Shown here in pieces: positions 33,397 to 44,154 of a stretch of 64,000 bases of DNA. Made by a program: the position numbers and the translations under genes. Every line of letters begins with the position of its first letter. The first letter of the stretch is position 1. The DNA lies in the NCBI RefSeq assembly GCF_024172185.1, contig NZ_JAMZEC010000001.1, positions 6,541,001-6,605,000 on the forward strand, written 5' to 3'. The notes under the pieces are model-generated. The model was given only the letters and a program-made list of their open reading frames with translations. It ran no database searches and had not been told where the DNA came from. The DNA is from Nonomuraea roseoviolacea subsp. carminata (GTDB lineage: Bacteria; Actinomycetota; Actinomycetes; Streptosporangiales; Streptosporangiaceae).

Positions 33397-34371
33397 TCAG
33401 GCGTCGCCGAACTCCAGCCGCAGCGCCCGGGTGAAGTCCGCGACCGCCTCCTCGTGGCGCTCCAGATCCTGGAGGATCTCGCCGCGCACCCGGAACGCCC
33501 ACACGTACTCGGGGTCCAGCTCGATCGCCCGGTCCAGGTCGCGCAGGGCCGCCTCGTCGTCGCCCAGCTCGCTGAGCACCGCGCCACGGCTGCCCAGCGC
33601 CCGGTCGTTGTCCGGGTCCAGCTCGATCGCGCGGTTCAGGTCCGCCAGCGCCTCGTCGTAGCGGTCGATCATGCGGTACGCCTCGCCGCGCCTGCTGAGC
33701 GCCCGCGCGTACTCGGGGTCCACGCCGAGCGCCCGGGTGTAGTCGTCGATGGCCTCGGCGTAGAGCTGGAAGCGCTGGTACAGCTCGGCCCGGGCCAGCC
33801 ACGGGTACGCCTGGTCCTGGTTGAGCGCGATCATGCGAGCGTGGACGTCCAGGGCGGCGTCCATGCGGCCGAGGTCGGCCAGGGCGTCGGCCTTGCCCTC
33901 CAGCACCCAGAACGACTCCGGCGTCAACGTCAGCGCGTGGTCGAAGTCGGTCAGCGCCTCCTCCAGCCGGCCCAGCGCCGCGTACACCTGGCCGCGCGAG
34001 CCGAGCGCGTACGCGCTGTCCGGCTCCAGGCGCAGCGCCTCGTCGAAGTCGGTCAGGGCCGCGTCGAACCGCCCGATCAGCCGGTGGCTCTCGCCGCGCA
34101 GCCGCCACGCGCGGGCGCTGTCCGGATCCAGGGCGATCGCCTCGGTCAGGTCCGCGATGGCCGCGTCGTGGCGCGACAACGCCACGTACGACTCGGCCCG
34201 GCTGCGCAGCACGGACGCCCGCGAGCGCGCCGCCTCCTCGGACAGCTCCACGGACACCCGGGAACGCGCCGCCTCTTCCGGCAGCCCCTCGGGCGCCGGG
34301 CCGTTCCCGGCCGTGGCGCCCGTCCGGGCAGGCTCGCCGTCGATCTCCTCGCTGATGATCCCCTCGCTCAT
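33397..34371 (-). CDS. Tetratricopeptide-repeat protein
   Basis: 324 residues. After an acidic, Ala-rich N-terminus (about 1-50) come some eight consecutive 34-residue TPR units, for example SRHDAAIADLTEAIALDPDS, GRFDAALTDFDEALRLEPDS and DRYDEALADLNRAIELDPDN. It forms a superhelical peptide-binding scaffold with no other domain, signal or membrane segment. A TAGATT box 7 bases before the ATG, and no RBS, suggest it also has its own leaderless transcript, although the aldehyde dehydrogenase ends only 18 bases upstream. Confidence 0.92.
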   Translation of the reverse strand: MSEGIISEEIDGEPARTGATAGNGPAPEGLPEEAARSRVSVELSEEAARSRASVLRSRAESYVALSRHDAAIADLTEAIALDPDSARAWRLRGESHRLIGRFDAALTDFDEALRLEPDSAYALGSRGQVYAALGRLEEALTDFDHALTLTPESFWVLEGKADALADLGRMDAALDVHARMIALNQDQAYPWLARAELYQRFQLYAEAIDDYTRALGVDPEYARALSRRGEAYRMIDRYDEALADLNRAIELDPDNDRALGSRGAVLSELGDDEAALRDLDRAIELDPEYVWAFRVRGEILQDLERHEEAVADFTRALRLEFGDA

Positions 34372-34378
34372 GGCCGGG

Positions 34379-34384
34379 AATCTA
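34379..34384 (-). promoter_or_regulatory. -10 box of a probable leaderless TPR-protein transcript
   Basis: On the minus strand TAGATT ends 7 bases before ATG 34371. It lies between the aldehyde dehydrogenase stop and the TPR start. Confidence 0.45.
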
Positions 34385-34389
34385 TCTGA

Positions 34390-35829
34390 CTAGATCTGAA
34401 TGACGGCGGCCTTTTCCCGGGTGTACTCGAGGACACCGTCGTGCCCGTACCCGCTGTCCTTCACGCCGCCGAACGGCAGGCCCGGCGGCATCTGCCGGAA
34501 CGTGTTCACCCACACGGTCCCGGTCCGCAGGTCCCGCACGAACCGGTGGGCGCGTCCCAGGTCACGCGTCCAGACACCCGCCGCCAGCCCGTACGCGGAG
34601 TCGTTGGCGACGCGCAGCGCCTCCTCGTCCGTCTCGAACGGGATCGCCACCGCCACCGGACCGAAGATCTCCTCCTGGCAGACGCGCAGCCCGTTGTCCG
34701 TGGTCGTGTACAGCGTGGGCGACACCCAGTAGCCGCCGGGCAGGTGCGGCACCGCCTCGGCGCCCCTCCTGCCGCCGAAGACCAGCTCCGCGCCCTCCTT
34801 CTCGGCCAGGTCCAGGTACGATGTGACCCGCTCGTACTGGCCGCGCGACACGATCGGCCCCATCGTGGTGTCCAGGTCCAGCGGGTCGTCGAGGACCAGG
34901 CCGGACGCGACGCGCTCCATCCGTCCCAGCATCTCGTCCCAGATCGAACGGTGGATCAGCATCCGGGAGCCGGCCACGCAGACCTGTCCCGCGTTGCCGG
35001 TGTAGACGGAGTTCACGGTCAGGCCCTGGGTGGCGGCGTCGAGGTCGGCGTCGGGGAAGACGATGTTCGGCGACTTGCCGCCCAGCTCGAACGTCATCGG
35101 CTTGAGCGCGTCGGCCGAGGCCCGGGTGATGACCTGGGCGGTGGCCGTGGAGCCGGTCAGGCTGATCTTGTGGACGCCGCGGTGCCGTACGAGGGCGTCG
35201 CCGACCTCCTCGCCCACCCCGCTGACGATGTTGAGCACGCCGGGCGGGAACACCTCGGCCAGCAGCTCGCCCAGCCGCAGCACCGACACGCTCGCCTGCT
35301 CGGCCGGCTTGACGATCACGGTGTTGCCCGCCGCCAGCGCGTAGGCGGCCTTGGCGGAGAACGTCGAGATCGGGGAGTTCCACGGGATGACGCACAGGGC
35401 CACGCCGTACGGCTCGCGCCGGGTCATCCCGAGCGTGTCGGGGCCGAGGATGACGGTGTCGCCCTTGACGGCGTCCAGGCATTGGCCCGCGGCGAGCTGC
35501 CACAGGTACGCCATGCCGGGCAGGTCCTTGGTGAGGGTGTCGCGCAGGATCCGGCCGTTGTCGCGGGTCTCCAGCCGGGCCAGCTCCTCGGCGTGCTCGG
35601 TGAAGACGGCGCTCACCTGGCGCAGGACGTGCGCGCGGGCCAGGGCGGGCAGGGCCGACCAGCGGGGGAACGCCTTGCCCGCCGCCTCCACGGCCGCCTC
35701 GGCGTCCCGGGGGCCGCTCGCGGGGACGCGGGCCCACACCTCCCCGGTGGCGGGGTTGACGGAGTCCATGGTCCTGCCGTCGGCCGCGGGGACCAGCCGG
35801 CCGCCGATGAGGTTGCGATAGTCGCTCAC
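34390..35829 (-). CDS. Aldehyde dehydrogenase (NAD-dependent, betaine-aldehyde type)
   Basis: 479 residues. PWNSPISTFSAKAAYALAAGNTVIVKPAEQAS is the cofactor loop. ISLTGSTATAQVI follows, then MTFELGGKSPNIVF with the general-base Glu, and GQVCVAGSR with the catalytic Cys (about 285), then EEIFGPVAVAIPF. It oxidises an aldehyde to its acid; the substrate is unknown. GTG 35829 is preferred over ATG 35841 because TATGCT lies exactly 7 bases upstream and the ATG falls inside a palindrome. The short gap to the TPR gene suggests partial co-transcription. Confidence 0.93.
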   Translation of the reverse strand: MSDYRNLIGGRLVPAADGRTMDSVNPATGEVWARVPASGPRDAEAAVEAAGKAFPRWSALPALARAHVLRQVSAVFTEHAEELARLETRDNGRILRDTLTKDLPGMAYLWQLAAGQCLDAVKGDTVILGPDTLGMTRREPYGVALCVIPWNSPISTFSAKAAYALAAGNTVIVKPAEQASVSVLRLGELLAEVFPPGVLNIVSGVGEEVGDALVRHRGVHKISLTGSTATAQVITRASADALKPMTFELGGKSPNIVFPDADLDAATQGLTVNSVYTGNAGQVCVAGSRMLIHRSIWDEMLGRMERVASGLVLDDPLDLDTTMGPIVSRGQYERVTSYLDLAEKEGAELVFGGRRGAEAVPHLPGGYWVSPTLYTTTDNGLRVCQEEIFGPVAVAIPFETDEEALRVANDSAYGLAAGVWTRDLGRAHRFVRDLRTGTVWVNTFRQMPPGLPFGGVKDSGYGHDGVLEYTREKAAVIQI

Positions 35830-35834
35830 TCGAC

Positions 35835-35848
35835 CAAGCATATGCTTG
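35835..35848 (-). promoter_or_regulatory. Operator palindrome over the -10 box of the aldehyde dehydrogenase gene
   Basis: CAAGCATATGCTTG is a perfect 14-base palindrome. Its centre supplies TATGCT (35837-35842, minus strand), 7 bases before the GTG start, so a bound regulator would cover the -10 region. It lies between this gene and the end of the MFS gene (35889). Confidence 0.6.
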
Positions 35849-35888
35849 CTTGACTACGGGTGCCAGCGCGAGCCGCGCGTGGTGGCCC

Positions 35889-37346
35889 TCACGCGTGCGA
35901 CGGCCCCGAGGGCGGTGCGGGCGACGCGGTGTCGGCCGGAGGCGCCGTGGTGCCGGCCGGTGGCGGTGCCGGGGCGTCGGCGCGGGCCCGGGTGGCGACG
36001 GCCACGAGGGCGGCCAGCAGGGGGAAGAGCGCCACGACCACCGGCGCCCGGGACGTGCCCAGCCACACCGCCGACGCCGCGGTGACGGCCGACCCCAGCC
36101 CGCCGCCGACGAAGAACGTCAGGTTCAGCAGCCCCATGCCCGCACCACGCAGGGCAGGCGGCAGCCGCGCCGACAGGTCGCCGATGATCACCACCTGGGT
36201 GAGGGCGAACGCGGCCAGGCACAGCGAGGCCGCGGCCACGGCGGGCCAGGGACCGCCCCGGCCCGTCGCCGTGACGGCCAGAGCCGCTGCCGCCGCCACC
36301 GCGGTGCCGGCCAGCACCAGCCGGCCGCCGCGCGCCGAGAGCAGCCCGGCCCGGCGCGACAGCACCGCCCCGACCGCCGCCCCGGGAAGCAGCGCGACAC
36401 CGATGGTCAGCACGCTCCAGCCATGGACTCCGGCCAGGATCTGCGGGATCACGTACATGGCGGCGAACAGGCCCGCGAAGACGCCGACGCCGATCGCGGC
36501 CCCGATCCGGTGGACCGCCGCGCCGACCAGCGCGCGCGGGACGAAACCGTCCGGCCGCCGCGCCACCCGCCACACGAGCGCGCCGCTCGCCGGCACGAAC
36601 CCCGCCACGAGCCCCAGGACGACGGGCCCGCCGAGGCCGAGCGTCCTGGACTGGACGATCACGAGCAGGGTGCTCACCGCAGCGGTCAGCGCGGCGGCCC
36701 CGGCGACGTCGATCGGGCGGCGCGAGCCCGGCCGTACGGCCAGCCGGAGGCAGAAGGGGGCCGCCACGACCGACAGCACCGGCAGCACGAGGGTGACCCG
36801 CCAGCTCAGCCAGGTCGTGACCACGCCGCCGAGCAACGTGGCGACGGACGCGAAGACCGCCATCACCATGCCGTAACCGGCGAGCACCCGGCCGCGTTCA
36901 CCGGGGTCCACGCCCGCGAGCAGGGCGGCGCCGACCGCCGCCACGCCCCCGGACCCGGCCGCCAGCAGCAACCGCCCGCCGACCAGGACACCGAGGGAGG
37001 GCGCCGCGAGGCACACCAGCGCGCCGGCGGCCAGCAGCAGCGACGCGGCCGGCAGCGCGGCCCGCGCGCCCCTGGAGTCCGCCAGCCGTCCGAAGACGGC
37101 GGTGCCGACGCCGAGCGCCAGCGCGTGCGCGGTGAGGACCCAGGCGACCTCGGCGGGGGCGGCTCCCAGCGCGGCGGCCACCTTGGGCAGCGCCACGGCG
37201 GCGGCCGTGACGCCGAAGACCGACGGGCCGAACAGCCCGCCGAGCCGCACGGCCGTCGACAGCGGCCCGATCCGCCCACCCGAGGCCGTGCCCGTGCCCG
37301 CGCCCGCGACGACGGGGGCTGGGACGGGGGTGGGTGTGGAGGTCAT
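35889..37346 (-). CDS. MFS transporter (DHA2-like)
   Basis: 485 residues with about 14 hydrophobic helices. FGRLADSRGARAALPAASLLLAAGALVCLAAPSL (motif A-like loop and TM3) and AGYGMVMAVFASVATLLGGVVTTWLSWRVTLVLPVL (motif C region) mark the drug-efflux MFS fold. The Ala/Pro/Thr-rich tail after the last helix is disordered. ATG 37346 has GGAGG nearby, 34 bases after the cupin stop, so cupin and MFS form an operon. It probably exports a compound sensed by the divergent LysR regulator. Confidence 0.88.
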   Translation of the reverse strand: MTSTPTPVPAPVVAGAGTGTASGGRIGPLSTAVRLGGLFGPSVFGVTAAAVALPKVAAALGAAPAEVAWVLTAHALALGVGTAVFGRLADSRGARAALPAASLLLAAGALVCLAAPSLGVLVGGRLLLAAGSGGVAAVGAALLAGVDPGERGRVLAGYGMVMAVFASVATLLGGVVTTWLSWRVTLVLPVLSVVAAPFCLRLAVRPGSRRPIDVAGAAALTAAVSTLLVIVQSRTLGLGGPVVLGLVAGFVPASGALVWRVARRPDGFVPRALVGAAVHRIGAAIGVGVFAGLFAAMYVIPQILAGVHGWSVLTIGVALLPGAAVGAVLSRRAGLLSARGGRLVLAGTAVAAAAALAVTATGRGGPWPAVAAASLCLAAFALTQVVIIGDLSARLPPALRGAGMGLLNLTFFVGGGLGSAVTAASAVWLGTSRAPVVVALFPLLAALVAVATRARADAPAPPPAGTTAPPADTASPAPPSGPSHA

Positions 37347-37380
37347 CGGGCGGCCTCCGAGCACGGGGCAGGTGCGGGGG

Positions 37381-37875
37381 TCATCGGGCGGTCCCCGTGG
37401 ACGGCGAGCCATCCGCCTGCACGAAGTGGACGTCGTAACGCTCCTGCTCCGCCAGCAGGCCGTCGAAGGGCTCCAGGCCGTGCTGGACGCGCCCGAGCCG
37501 CCGGAAATACCCGAACCGGTCGACGCCCGGCGTCAGCACGGCCAGCAGGTCCGCCCCGGCGTCCGGCGCCGCCCGGAACGCGTGCGGCACCCGCGGCGGC
37601 ACGACGACCAGGGCGCCCCGGGTGACGGTCAGCCTCTCCTCGCCGAGGAGGAACTCCAACGTGCCGTCCAGGACGTAGAACAGCTCGGTGGACAGCGCGT
37701 GGTAGTGCGGCCTGGCGCCGTCGCGGCCCCGCCCCAGGGCGAGCCGGTTGGCGCCCAGCGCGCCGGCGGTGTCGCTCGCGTCGGCGAGCAGGGTGAACGC
37801 CCCGCCCGCCGGCAGCTCGACCGCCTCCGCGGCCCCCGCGGGCACGACAAGGGCCTGTGACGTGGTGAAAGTCAT
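37381..37875 (-). CDS. Cupin-domain protein
   Basis: 164 residues, one cupin barrel. Metal-ligand motif 1 reads RPHYHALSTELFYVLDGTLEFLLGEE (His, His, Glu about 55-62) and motif 2 PPRVPHAFRAAPDAGADLLAVLTPG (His near 98). This HxH-E/H arrangement suggests Fe, Mn or Ni binding and a quercetinase- or isomerase-like activity. A C-terminal helical extension follows (FGYFRRLGRVQHGLEPFDGLLAEQERYDVHF). First gene of the cupin-MFS operon and divergent from a LysR gene, its likely activator. Confidence 0.88.
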   Translation of the reverse strand: MTFTTSQALVVPAGAAEAVELPAGGAFTLLADASDTAGALGANRLALGRGRDGARPHYHALSTELFYVLDGTLEFLLGEERLTVTRGALVVVPPRVPHAFRAAPDAGADLLAVLTPGVDRFGYFRRLGRVQHGLEPFDGLLAEQERYDVHFVQADGSPSTGTAR

Positions 37876-37936
37876 CCTCAGCTCCTTCCAGGATCGGGAT
37901 CCATTGCAGTCCGGGAAGACAGCGCGAACCAGAAGC

Positions 37937-37953
37937 GGTTGTCACCTACAGCC
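37937..37953. promoter_or_regulatory. LysR-box candidate
   Basis: GGTTGT-CACCT-ACAGCC is an interrupted dyad with one mismatch, located 30 bases before the LysR start and 60 bases before the divergent cupin start. This is the expected position for the recognition site of a LysR regulator controlling the cupin-MFS operon. Confidence 0.4.
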
Positions 37954-37983
37954 ATCACCGATCGAGATGAATCGAGGGCGTGG

Positions 37984-39000
37984 GTGGAGCTGAGGCAGCT
38001 CGCGTATTTCGTGGCGGTCGCCGAAGAGGGCGGCTTCGGCCGCGCCGCCGAGCGGCTGAGCATCGTGCAGTCGGCCGTGAGCCAGCAGGTCCGCCGGCTC
38101 GAACGCGAGCTCGGCGTGTCCCTGTTCACCCGGACGACCCGGCGCGTGCACCTGTCCGGGGCGGGCGAACGCCTGCTGCCCGAGGCGCGGGCCGTGCTGG
38201 CCGCCGCGCACCACGCCCGGCAGGTCGCCGCCGACGTGCGCGCGGGCAGCGACGGCGTCCTGCGGCTCGGCATCGTGCAGGGGCCGGGCGACCGGGTCTA
38301 CCGCACGCTCGGGGCGCTGGCCGATGTCGCGCCGCGCCTCCAGGTCCGCCCGCGGCGCCTCCCCCTGCCCGATCGGCTGGCCGCCGTACGCTCGGGCGAG
38401 CTCGACGCGGCGCTGGTCCGCGCGCTCACCGACGCCCCCGGCCTGGAACTGCTGCCGGTCTGGACCGACCCGCTGTACGTGGCCCTGCCCGCGGAGCACC
38501 CGCTGGCGCGGCCGGCCGAAACCTGGTCCGAGGAGCCGGCCGGGTACCCGCTGGCGCGCCCGGCCGGAGCCCGGGCTGAGGAGTCGGTCGGGCATCCGTC
38601 GGCGCGTCCGGCCGCAGCCCAAGTCGAGGAGCCGACCAGGCTCCCGTCGGCGCGTTCGGCTGGGCTCCGGATCGAGGACCTGGCCGGGCTCCCTCTCCGG
38701 CTGGCCCCCCGCGAGGGCAACCCGCCCTTCCACGACCTGATCATCGGCGCCTGCCGGGCGGCCGGGGTCAGTCCGCCGCTCGGGCCGCCGTTCACGACGT
38801 TGCAGGAGACCCTGACCGACATCGGCGTCGCCGCCCCCTCCTGGACGGTCTTCTACGAGGTGGCCGGCCTGCCGGACGTCCCCCGCGTGGCCGTCCGGCC
38901 GCTCGCCGGGCACTCGGTGACCACCTCGCTGGCCGTCCTCCCGGGCGTGCCCGCGCCCGCCGTCCGCCACCTGCTGCACGCCCTGACCCGGGTCGCCTGA
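37984..39000 (+). CDS. LysR-family regulator with an in-frame 16-residue repeat
   Basis: 338 residues. The winged HTH is MELRQLAYFVAVAEEGGFGRAAERLSIVQSAVSQQVRRLERELGVSLFTRTTRRVHLSGAGERLLPEA. The effector domain has two halves. At the junction after LYVALPAEHPLA, where relatives continue directly into DLAGLPLR, this protein carries four consecutive 16-residue units (for example YPLARPAGARAEESVG), adding roughly 48 residues before EDLAGLPLRLAPREGNPPFHD. GTG 37984 is the family-consistent start with GAGGG upstream. It likely regulates the divergent cupin-MFS genes; the insert could alter or destroy effector response. Confidence 0.9.
   Translation: MELRQLAYFVAVAEEGGFGRAAERLSIVQSAVSQQVRRLERELGVSLFTRTTRRVHLSGAGERLLPEARAVLAAAHHARQVAADVRAGSDGVLRLGIVQGPGDRVYRTLGALADVAPRLQVRPRRLPLPDRLAAVRSGELDAALVRALTDAPGLELLPVWTDPLYVALPAEHPLARPAETWSEEPAGYPLARPAGARAEESVGHPSARPAAAQVEEPTRLPSARSAGLRIEDLAGLPLRLAPREGNPPFHDLIIGACRAAGVSPPLGPPFTTLQETLTDIGVAAPSWTVFYEVAGLPDVPRVAVRPLAGHSVTTSLAVLPGVPAPAVRHLLHALTRVA
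38497..38688 (+). repeat. 48-base tandem repeat, four copies, inside the LysR gene
   Basis: Units start at 38497, 38545, 38593 and 38641, each exactly 48 bases, so the reading frame is kept. All begin CxCCCGnYGGCGCG-like and encode [H/Y/L]PxARxA followed by EE or ED and a terminal G or R. Units have diverged, so the array is not a recent assembly artefact. Confidence 0.85.
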
Positions 39001-39073
39001 CCGCAGCGCCCGCCTCCGCCGACCCCGGCGCCCGGGGCGGCTGACCCCGGCGTCCGGCTCGGTGGGGCCGCAC

Positions 39074-39079
39074 TAGGAT
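39074..39079 (+). promoter_or_regulatory. -10 box of a probable leaderless pgeF transcript
   Basis: TAGGAT ends 7 bases before ATG 39087. Confidence 0.5.
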
Positions 39080-39086
39080 CAAGGGC

Positions 39087-39794
39087 ATGGAGCTGGCGCC
39101 GGGGGTCCACGTCGCGTTCACCGACCGCCACGGAGGCGTGAGCGCGCCCCCGTACGGGTCGCGCAACCTCGGTGGCCTGGTCGGCGACGACCCCGAGGCC
39201 GTCCGCGCCAACCGCGCGGGCGTGGCCGCCGAGCTGGGCGTGCGGGCCGTGGTGTTCATGCGCCAGGTCCACGGCGCCGACGTCGCGTACGTGAGCGAGC
39301 CCTTCGGCGACGACCCGCCCCCGCTGGACGGCGTCTTCACCACCGAGCCGCGCCTCGCCCTGGCCGCCCTCGGCGCCGACTGCCCGGCCGTGCTGGTGGG
39401 CGATCCGGAGGCGCGGATGGTGGGGGCCGCCCACTCCGGCCGTCCCGGCACCGAGGCGGGCGTGGCCACGGCGCTCGTCGACGCCATGACCGCCAAGGGC
39501 GCGGCCCCGGAGCGGATGACGGCGATCGTCGGGCCGGGCGCGTGCGGCCGCTGCTACGAGGTGCCGGCCGAGCTGCGCGAGCGCGTCGCCTCCCGGGTGC
39601 CCGCCACCTGGTCCACCACCTCCTGGGACACTCCGGCGCTCGACCTGCGGGCCGGCATCGAGGCGCAGCTGCGCGCCGCCGGCGTGACCGACGTGCGCCA
39701 CGACGCGCGCTGCACGATCGAGTCGCAGGAGCTCTACTCCCACCGCCGCGAGCAGCCCGGCGGCCGCTTCGCCGGCCTCATCTGGCTGGCCTAG
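39087..39794 (+). CDS. pgeF: Peptidoglycan editing factor/multicopper-type purine nucleoside phosphorylase (YfiH, laccase domain)
   Basis: 235 residues of the YfiH/DUF152 family. AFTDRHGGVSAPPYGSRNLGGLVGDDPEAVRANR, RQVHGADVAYV, ALGADCPAVLVGD, GAAHSGRPGT, GPGACGRCYEVPAEL and ARCTIESQELYSHRRE are all family motifs. The His and Cys residues in VHG, ADC and AAHSG bind zinc. Members remove mis-incorporated residues from peptidoglycan precursors and/or act on purine nucleosides. It usually sits next to ftsZ; here it does not. Confidence 0.93.
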   Translation: MELAPGVHVAFTDRHGGVSAPPYGSRNLGGLVGDDPEAVRANRAGVAAELGVRAVVFMRQVHGADVAYVSEPFGDDPPPLDGVFTTEPRLALAALGADCPAVLVGDPEARMVGAAHSGRPGTEAGVATALVDAMTAKGAAPERMTAIVGPGACGRCYEVPAELRERVASRVPATWSTTSWDTPALDLRAGIEAQLRAAGVTDVRHDARCTIESQELYSHRREQPGGRFAGLIWLA

Positions 39795-39886
39795 CCGCCC
39801 CGCCCGACCACGCGGCAGAAGACCGTCAGGCCGCGCGGGAGAAGACCGCCCGGCCGCGCGTCACAGGACCGGCCGGCCGGTGCGCG

Positions 39887-40777
39887 TCAGGGGCCCGCCA
39901 GGGCGGGAGCGGTGCGCAGCACGTCGCGCGCCAGCCCCACATCCCCCTCCAGCTCCGCCGCGAACGACTCCGGCTCCCCCCGCCCGCCCAGCAGGAAGCA
40001 GAACTCCACCACGTCCGCCGTGATCCGCGCCTGCGGCTCACGCGCCCCGGTGTCGGCGACTCCCAGGGGAACGTGCCACTCGCCGCCGCCCGCCCCCGTC
40101 AGCGTGAGATGAACGGCCCGCCCCGCGCCGTCGAGCCCCGACAGCAGCATCGTCCACGGCAGCAGCCGCGCGCACAGGTCGGCCGTCGGGTGGATGTGTT
40201 CGGGCACCGGGTGCGGCAGCCGCAGCGCGGCCGCCCGGGCGGCGTCGTCGGCGTGGATCCACGTCTCCAGGGTGCGGCCCAGCACGTGGTCGCGCACCGC
40301 CGTCTCCATGCCGTCGAGCGTCGCCGGCGCCTCGGGCGCGAGCGCGGCGAGATGCCGGCACAGCGCGTCGGCCTGGGCCCGCCAGTCGCGCCGCGTCTGC
40401 TCCGGGCTGCGGGCCCGTTCGTGCGCCTGCACGTCGGCGGTGCGGCCCAGCGCGTCGGAGGCCGTGATCGGCGGCCCGAGGACCGGGGCGCCCACCGCGG
40501 CGGCGAGCAGGCCGTCCTTGGCCGCCAGATGGGCGACGAGCTCCTGCAGGTTCCAGCCCTCCACCACCTCGCGCGACCAGTCGTCGTCGCCGGCCGAGGC
40601 GAGCAGGGCGTCCATGGCCGCCACCCGGCCCGCGTACGGCCGCGCCCAGGCGGCGGTGGGGGCGGCCGGGCGGCGCCGGGCGCGGGCGCCGGCGAGGAGC
40701 TGCGGGCGCAGGGAGCCGGCCGGCGCCTCGGCGTCCTCCGTCAGCGCGTCCAGGTAGAGACGGTCCACGGGCTCCAT
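39887..40777 (-). CDS. Maleylpyruvate-isomerase-fold protein paired with an ECF sigma factor (probable anti-sigma)
   Basis: 296 residues. After a ~45-residue variable N-terminus comes the mycothiol maleylpyruvate isomerase (DinB-like) domain with the metal triad His83 (AHLAAKD), Glu171 and His175 (ETWIHADD). A C-terminal MDMPI_C-type domain follows (PWTMLLSGLDG ... FLLGGRGE). The ATG overlaps the sigma-factor stop by one base (TGATG). Such partners of SigK-like ECF factors are thought to act as anti-sigma factors, possibly sensing thiol or metal state; that function is inferred. Confidence 0.8.
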   Translation of the reverse strand: MEPVDRLYLDALTEDAEAPAGSLRPQLLAGARARRRPAAPTAAWARPYAGRVAAMDALLASAGDDDWSREVVEGWNLQELVAHLAAKDGLLAAAVGAPVLGPPITASDALGRTADVQAHERARSPEQTRRDWRAQADALCRHLAALAPEAPATLDGMETAVRDHVLGRTLETWIHADDAARAAALRLPHPVPEHIHPTADLCARLLPWTMLLSGLDGAGRAVHLTLTGAGGGEWHVPLGVADTGAREPQARITADVVEFCFLLGGRGEPESFAAELEGDVGLARDVLRTAPALAGP

Positions 40778-41334
40778 CACACCTCCTCCTCTGCCAGCGC
40801 GTCGGCCAGGCGCCGCAGCGCCAGCCGGATCCGCGACTTGGCCGTGCCCTCCGGCACGCCCAGCTCCTCGGCCACCTGCCGGTACGTCCGGCCACCGTAG
40901 TAGGCCAGCTCCACCGCCTGTCTCAGGCCGTCGGGTAAGGCCGTGACCGCCCGCCGCACGCGCTCGGCCTCGTCGGCGGCCAGCACCGTCTCCTCCAGCC
41001 GCGGGGGCGGCGGCTCGAACAGCCGGGGGCCCAGCGTGGAGACCCGGCGGCGCTCCTCGGCCCGCACGTGGTCGACCGCGCGGCGGTGGGCGATCGTGGC
41101 CAGCCACGCCCGCAGCGTGCCCCGGTCGGGATCGTAGGCGAGGGGACGCTCCCAGAAGATCAGGAACACCTCCTGCGTGATGTCCTCGGCGATCACCCGG
41201 TCCCTGGTGACGCGCAGCGACAGACCGAAGATCAGCGCGGAGAGGTGATCGTAGACCTCCCCGAGTGCGGCCTCGTCGCCGCCGACCACCCGCTGGTGCA
41301 GCAGGCGGTCGTCGTACGGCGCCTCCACTGGCAC
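40777..41334 (-). CDS. ECF RNA polymerase sigma factor (SigK-like)
   Basis: About 185 residues. Region 2 is EDITQEVFLIFWERPLAYDPDRGTLRAWLATIAHRRAVDHVR and region 4 LPDGLRQAVELAYYGGRTYRQVAEELGVPEGTAKSRIRLALRRL. The acidic linker RLFEPPPPRLEETV lies between. GTG 41334 (GGGAG four bases upstream) and GTG 41328 are equally plausible; the frame stays open to 41397. It directs RNA polymerase to a small regulon, probably including its own operon, and is held by the overlapping downstream partner. Confidence 0.92.
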   Translation of the reverse strand: MPVEAPYDDRLLHQRVVGGDEAALGEVYDHLSALIFGLSLRVTRDRVIAEDITQEVFLIFWERPLAYDPDRGTLRAWLATIAHRRAVDHVRAEERRRVSTLGPRLFEPPPPRLEETVLAADEAERVRRAVTALPDGLRQAVELAYYGGRTYRQVAEELGVPEGTAKSRIRLALRRLADALAEEEV

Positions 41335-41522
41335 CACGCTCCCGACGATCTCCCGATGATCCGGACCAAGGCGGCCGGTGCGCCGCGACCCGAGCATGCC
41401 ACTATTCGCGGCGGAAGGTGAGCCGGATGAACCCGGTCCGGCCCCGGGTTCACGGCTCCGGCCAGGGGAGGGACAAGCTCACGGTAGGGTCGTAAGTCCA
41501 CCAACGAGAGGGAGGAAGCGTC

Positions 41523-41948
41523 ATGGCAACCACCCGCACCGCCACCACGCAGTGGAAGGGCGCCCTGATCGACGGCTCGGGCAACGTGTCGCTCGACACG
41601 TCCGGCGTGGGCACGTTCGAGGTCACCTGGGCCTCGCGCTCCCAGGAGGCCGGCGGCAGGACCTCCCCCGAGGAGCTCATCGCCGCGGCCCACTCCTCGT
41701 GCTTCTCGATGGCGCTCTCGCACGCCCTGGCCGGCGCCGGCACGCCGCCCGAGACGCTGACCACCAGCGCCGACGTCACCTTCCAGCCGGGCGAGGGCAT
41801 CACCGGCATCGTCCTCACCGTGCGGGGCCAGGTCCCCGGCGTCACGGCCGAGCAGTTCCAGGAGGCCGCCGAGACGGCCAAGGCCAACTGCCCGGTGAGC
41901 AAGGCCCTCGCGGGCACGACGATCAGCCTGAACGCGCAGCTCCTCTAG
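41523..41948 (+). CDS. OsmC/Ohr-family peroxidase
   Basis: 141 residues, OsmC subfamily: SPEELIAAAHSSCFSMALSHAL with the peroxidatic Cys60 and ANCPVSKAL with the resolving Cys123. The N-terminal sheet starts RTATTQWKGALIDGSGNVSLDTSG. It reduces organic hydroperoxides with a dithiol reductant. GAGGGAGGAA 8 bases before the ATG is among the best RBSs in the window, suggesting high expression. Confidence 0.93.
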   Translation: MATTRTATTQWKGALIDGSGNVSLDTSGVGTFEVTWASRSQEAGGRTSPEELIAAAHSSCFSMALSHALAGAGTPPETLTTSADVTFQPGEGITGIVLTVRGQVPGVTAEQFQEAAETAKANCPVSKALAGTTISLNAQLL

Positions 41949-42007
41949 CGAGATCGTGATCGCGAGCGCTCTGGCGTGATCGCGGTCGCGTGGGACAATC
42001 GAGTCAC

Positions 42008-44131
<2,124 letters not shown>

Positions 44132-44137
44132 GCCGTT

Positions 44138-44154
44138 CCCCGCGGCCCGCGGGG
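44138..44154. terminator. Bidirectional hairpin between glgX and the membrane-protein gene
   Basis: CCCCGCGG (44138-44145) and CCGCGGGG (44147-44154) form a perfect inverted repeat around one base, filling the gap between two convergent stop codons. Confidence 0.6.
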
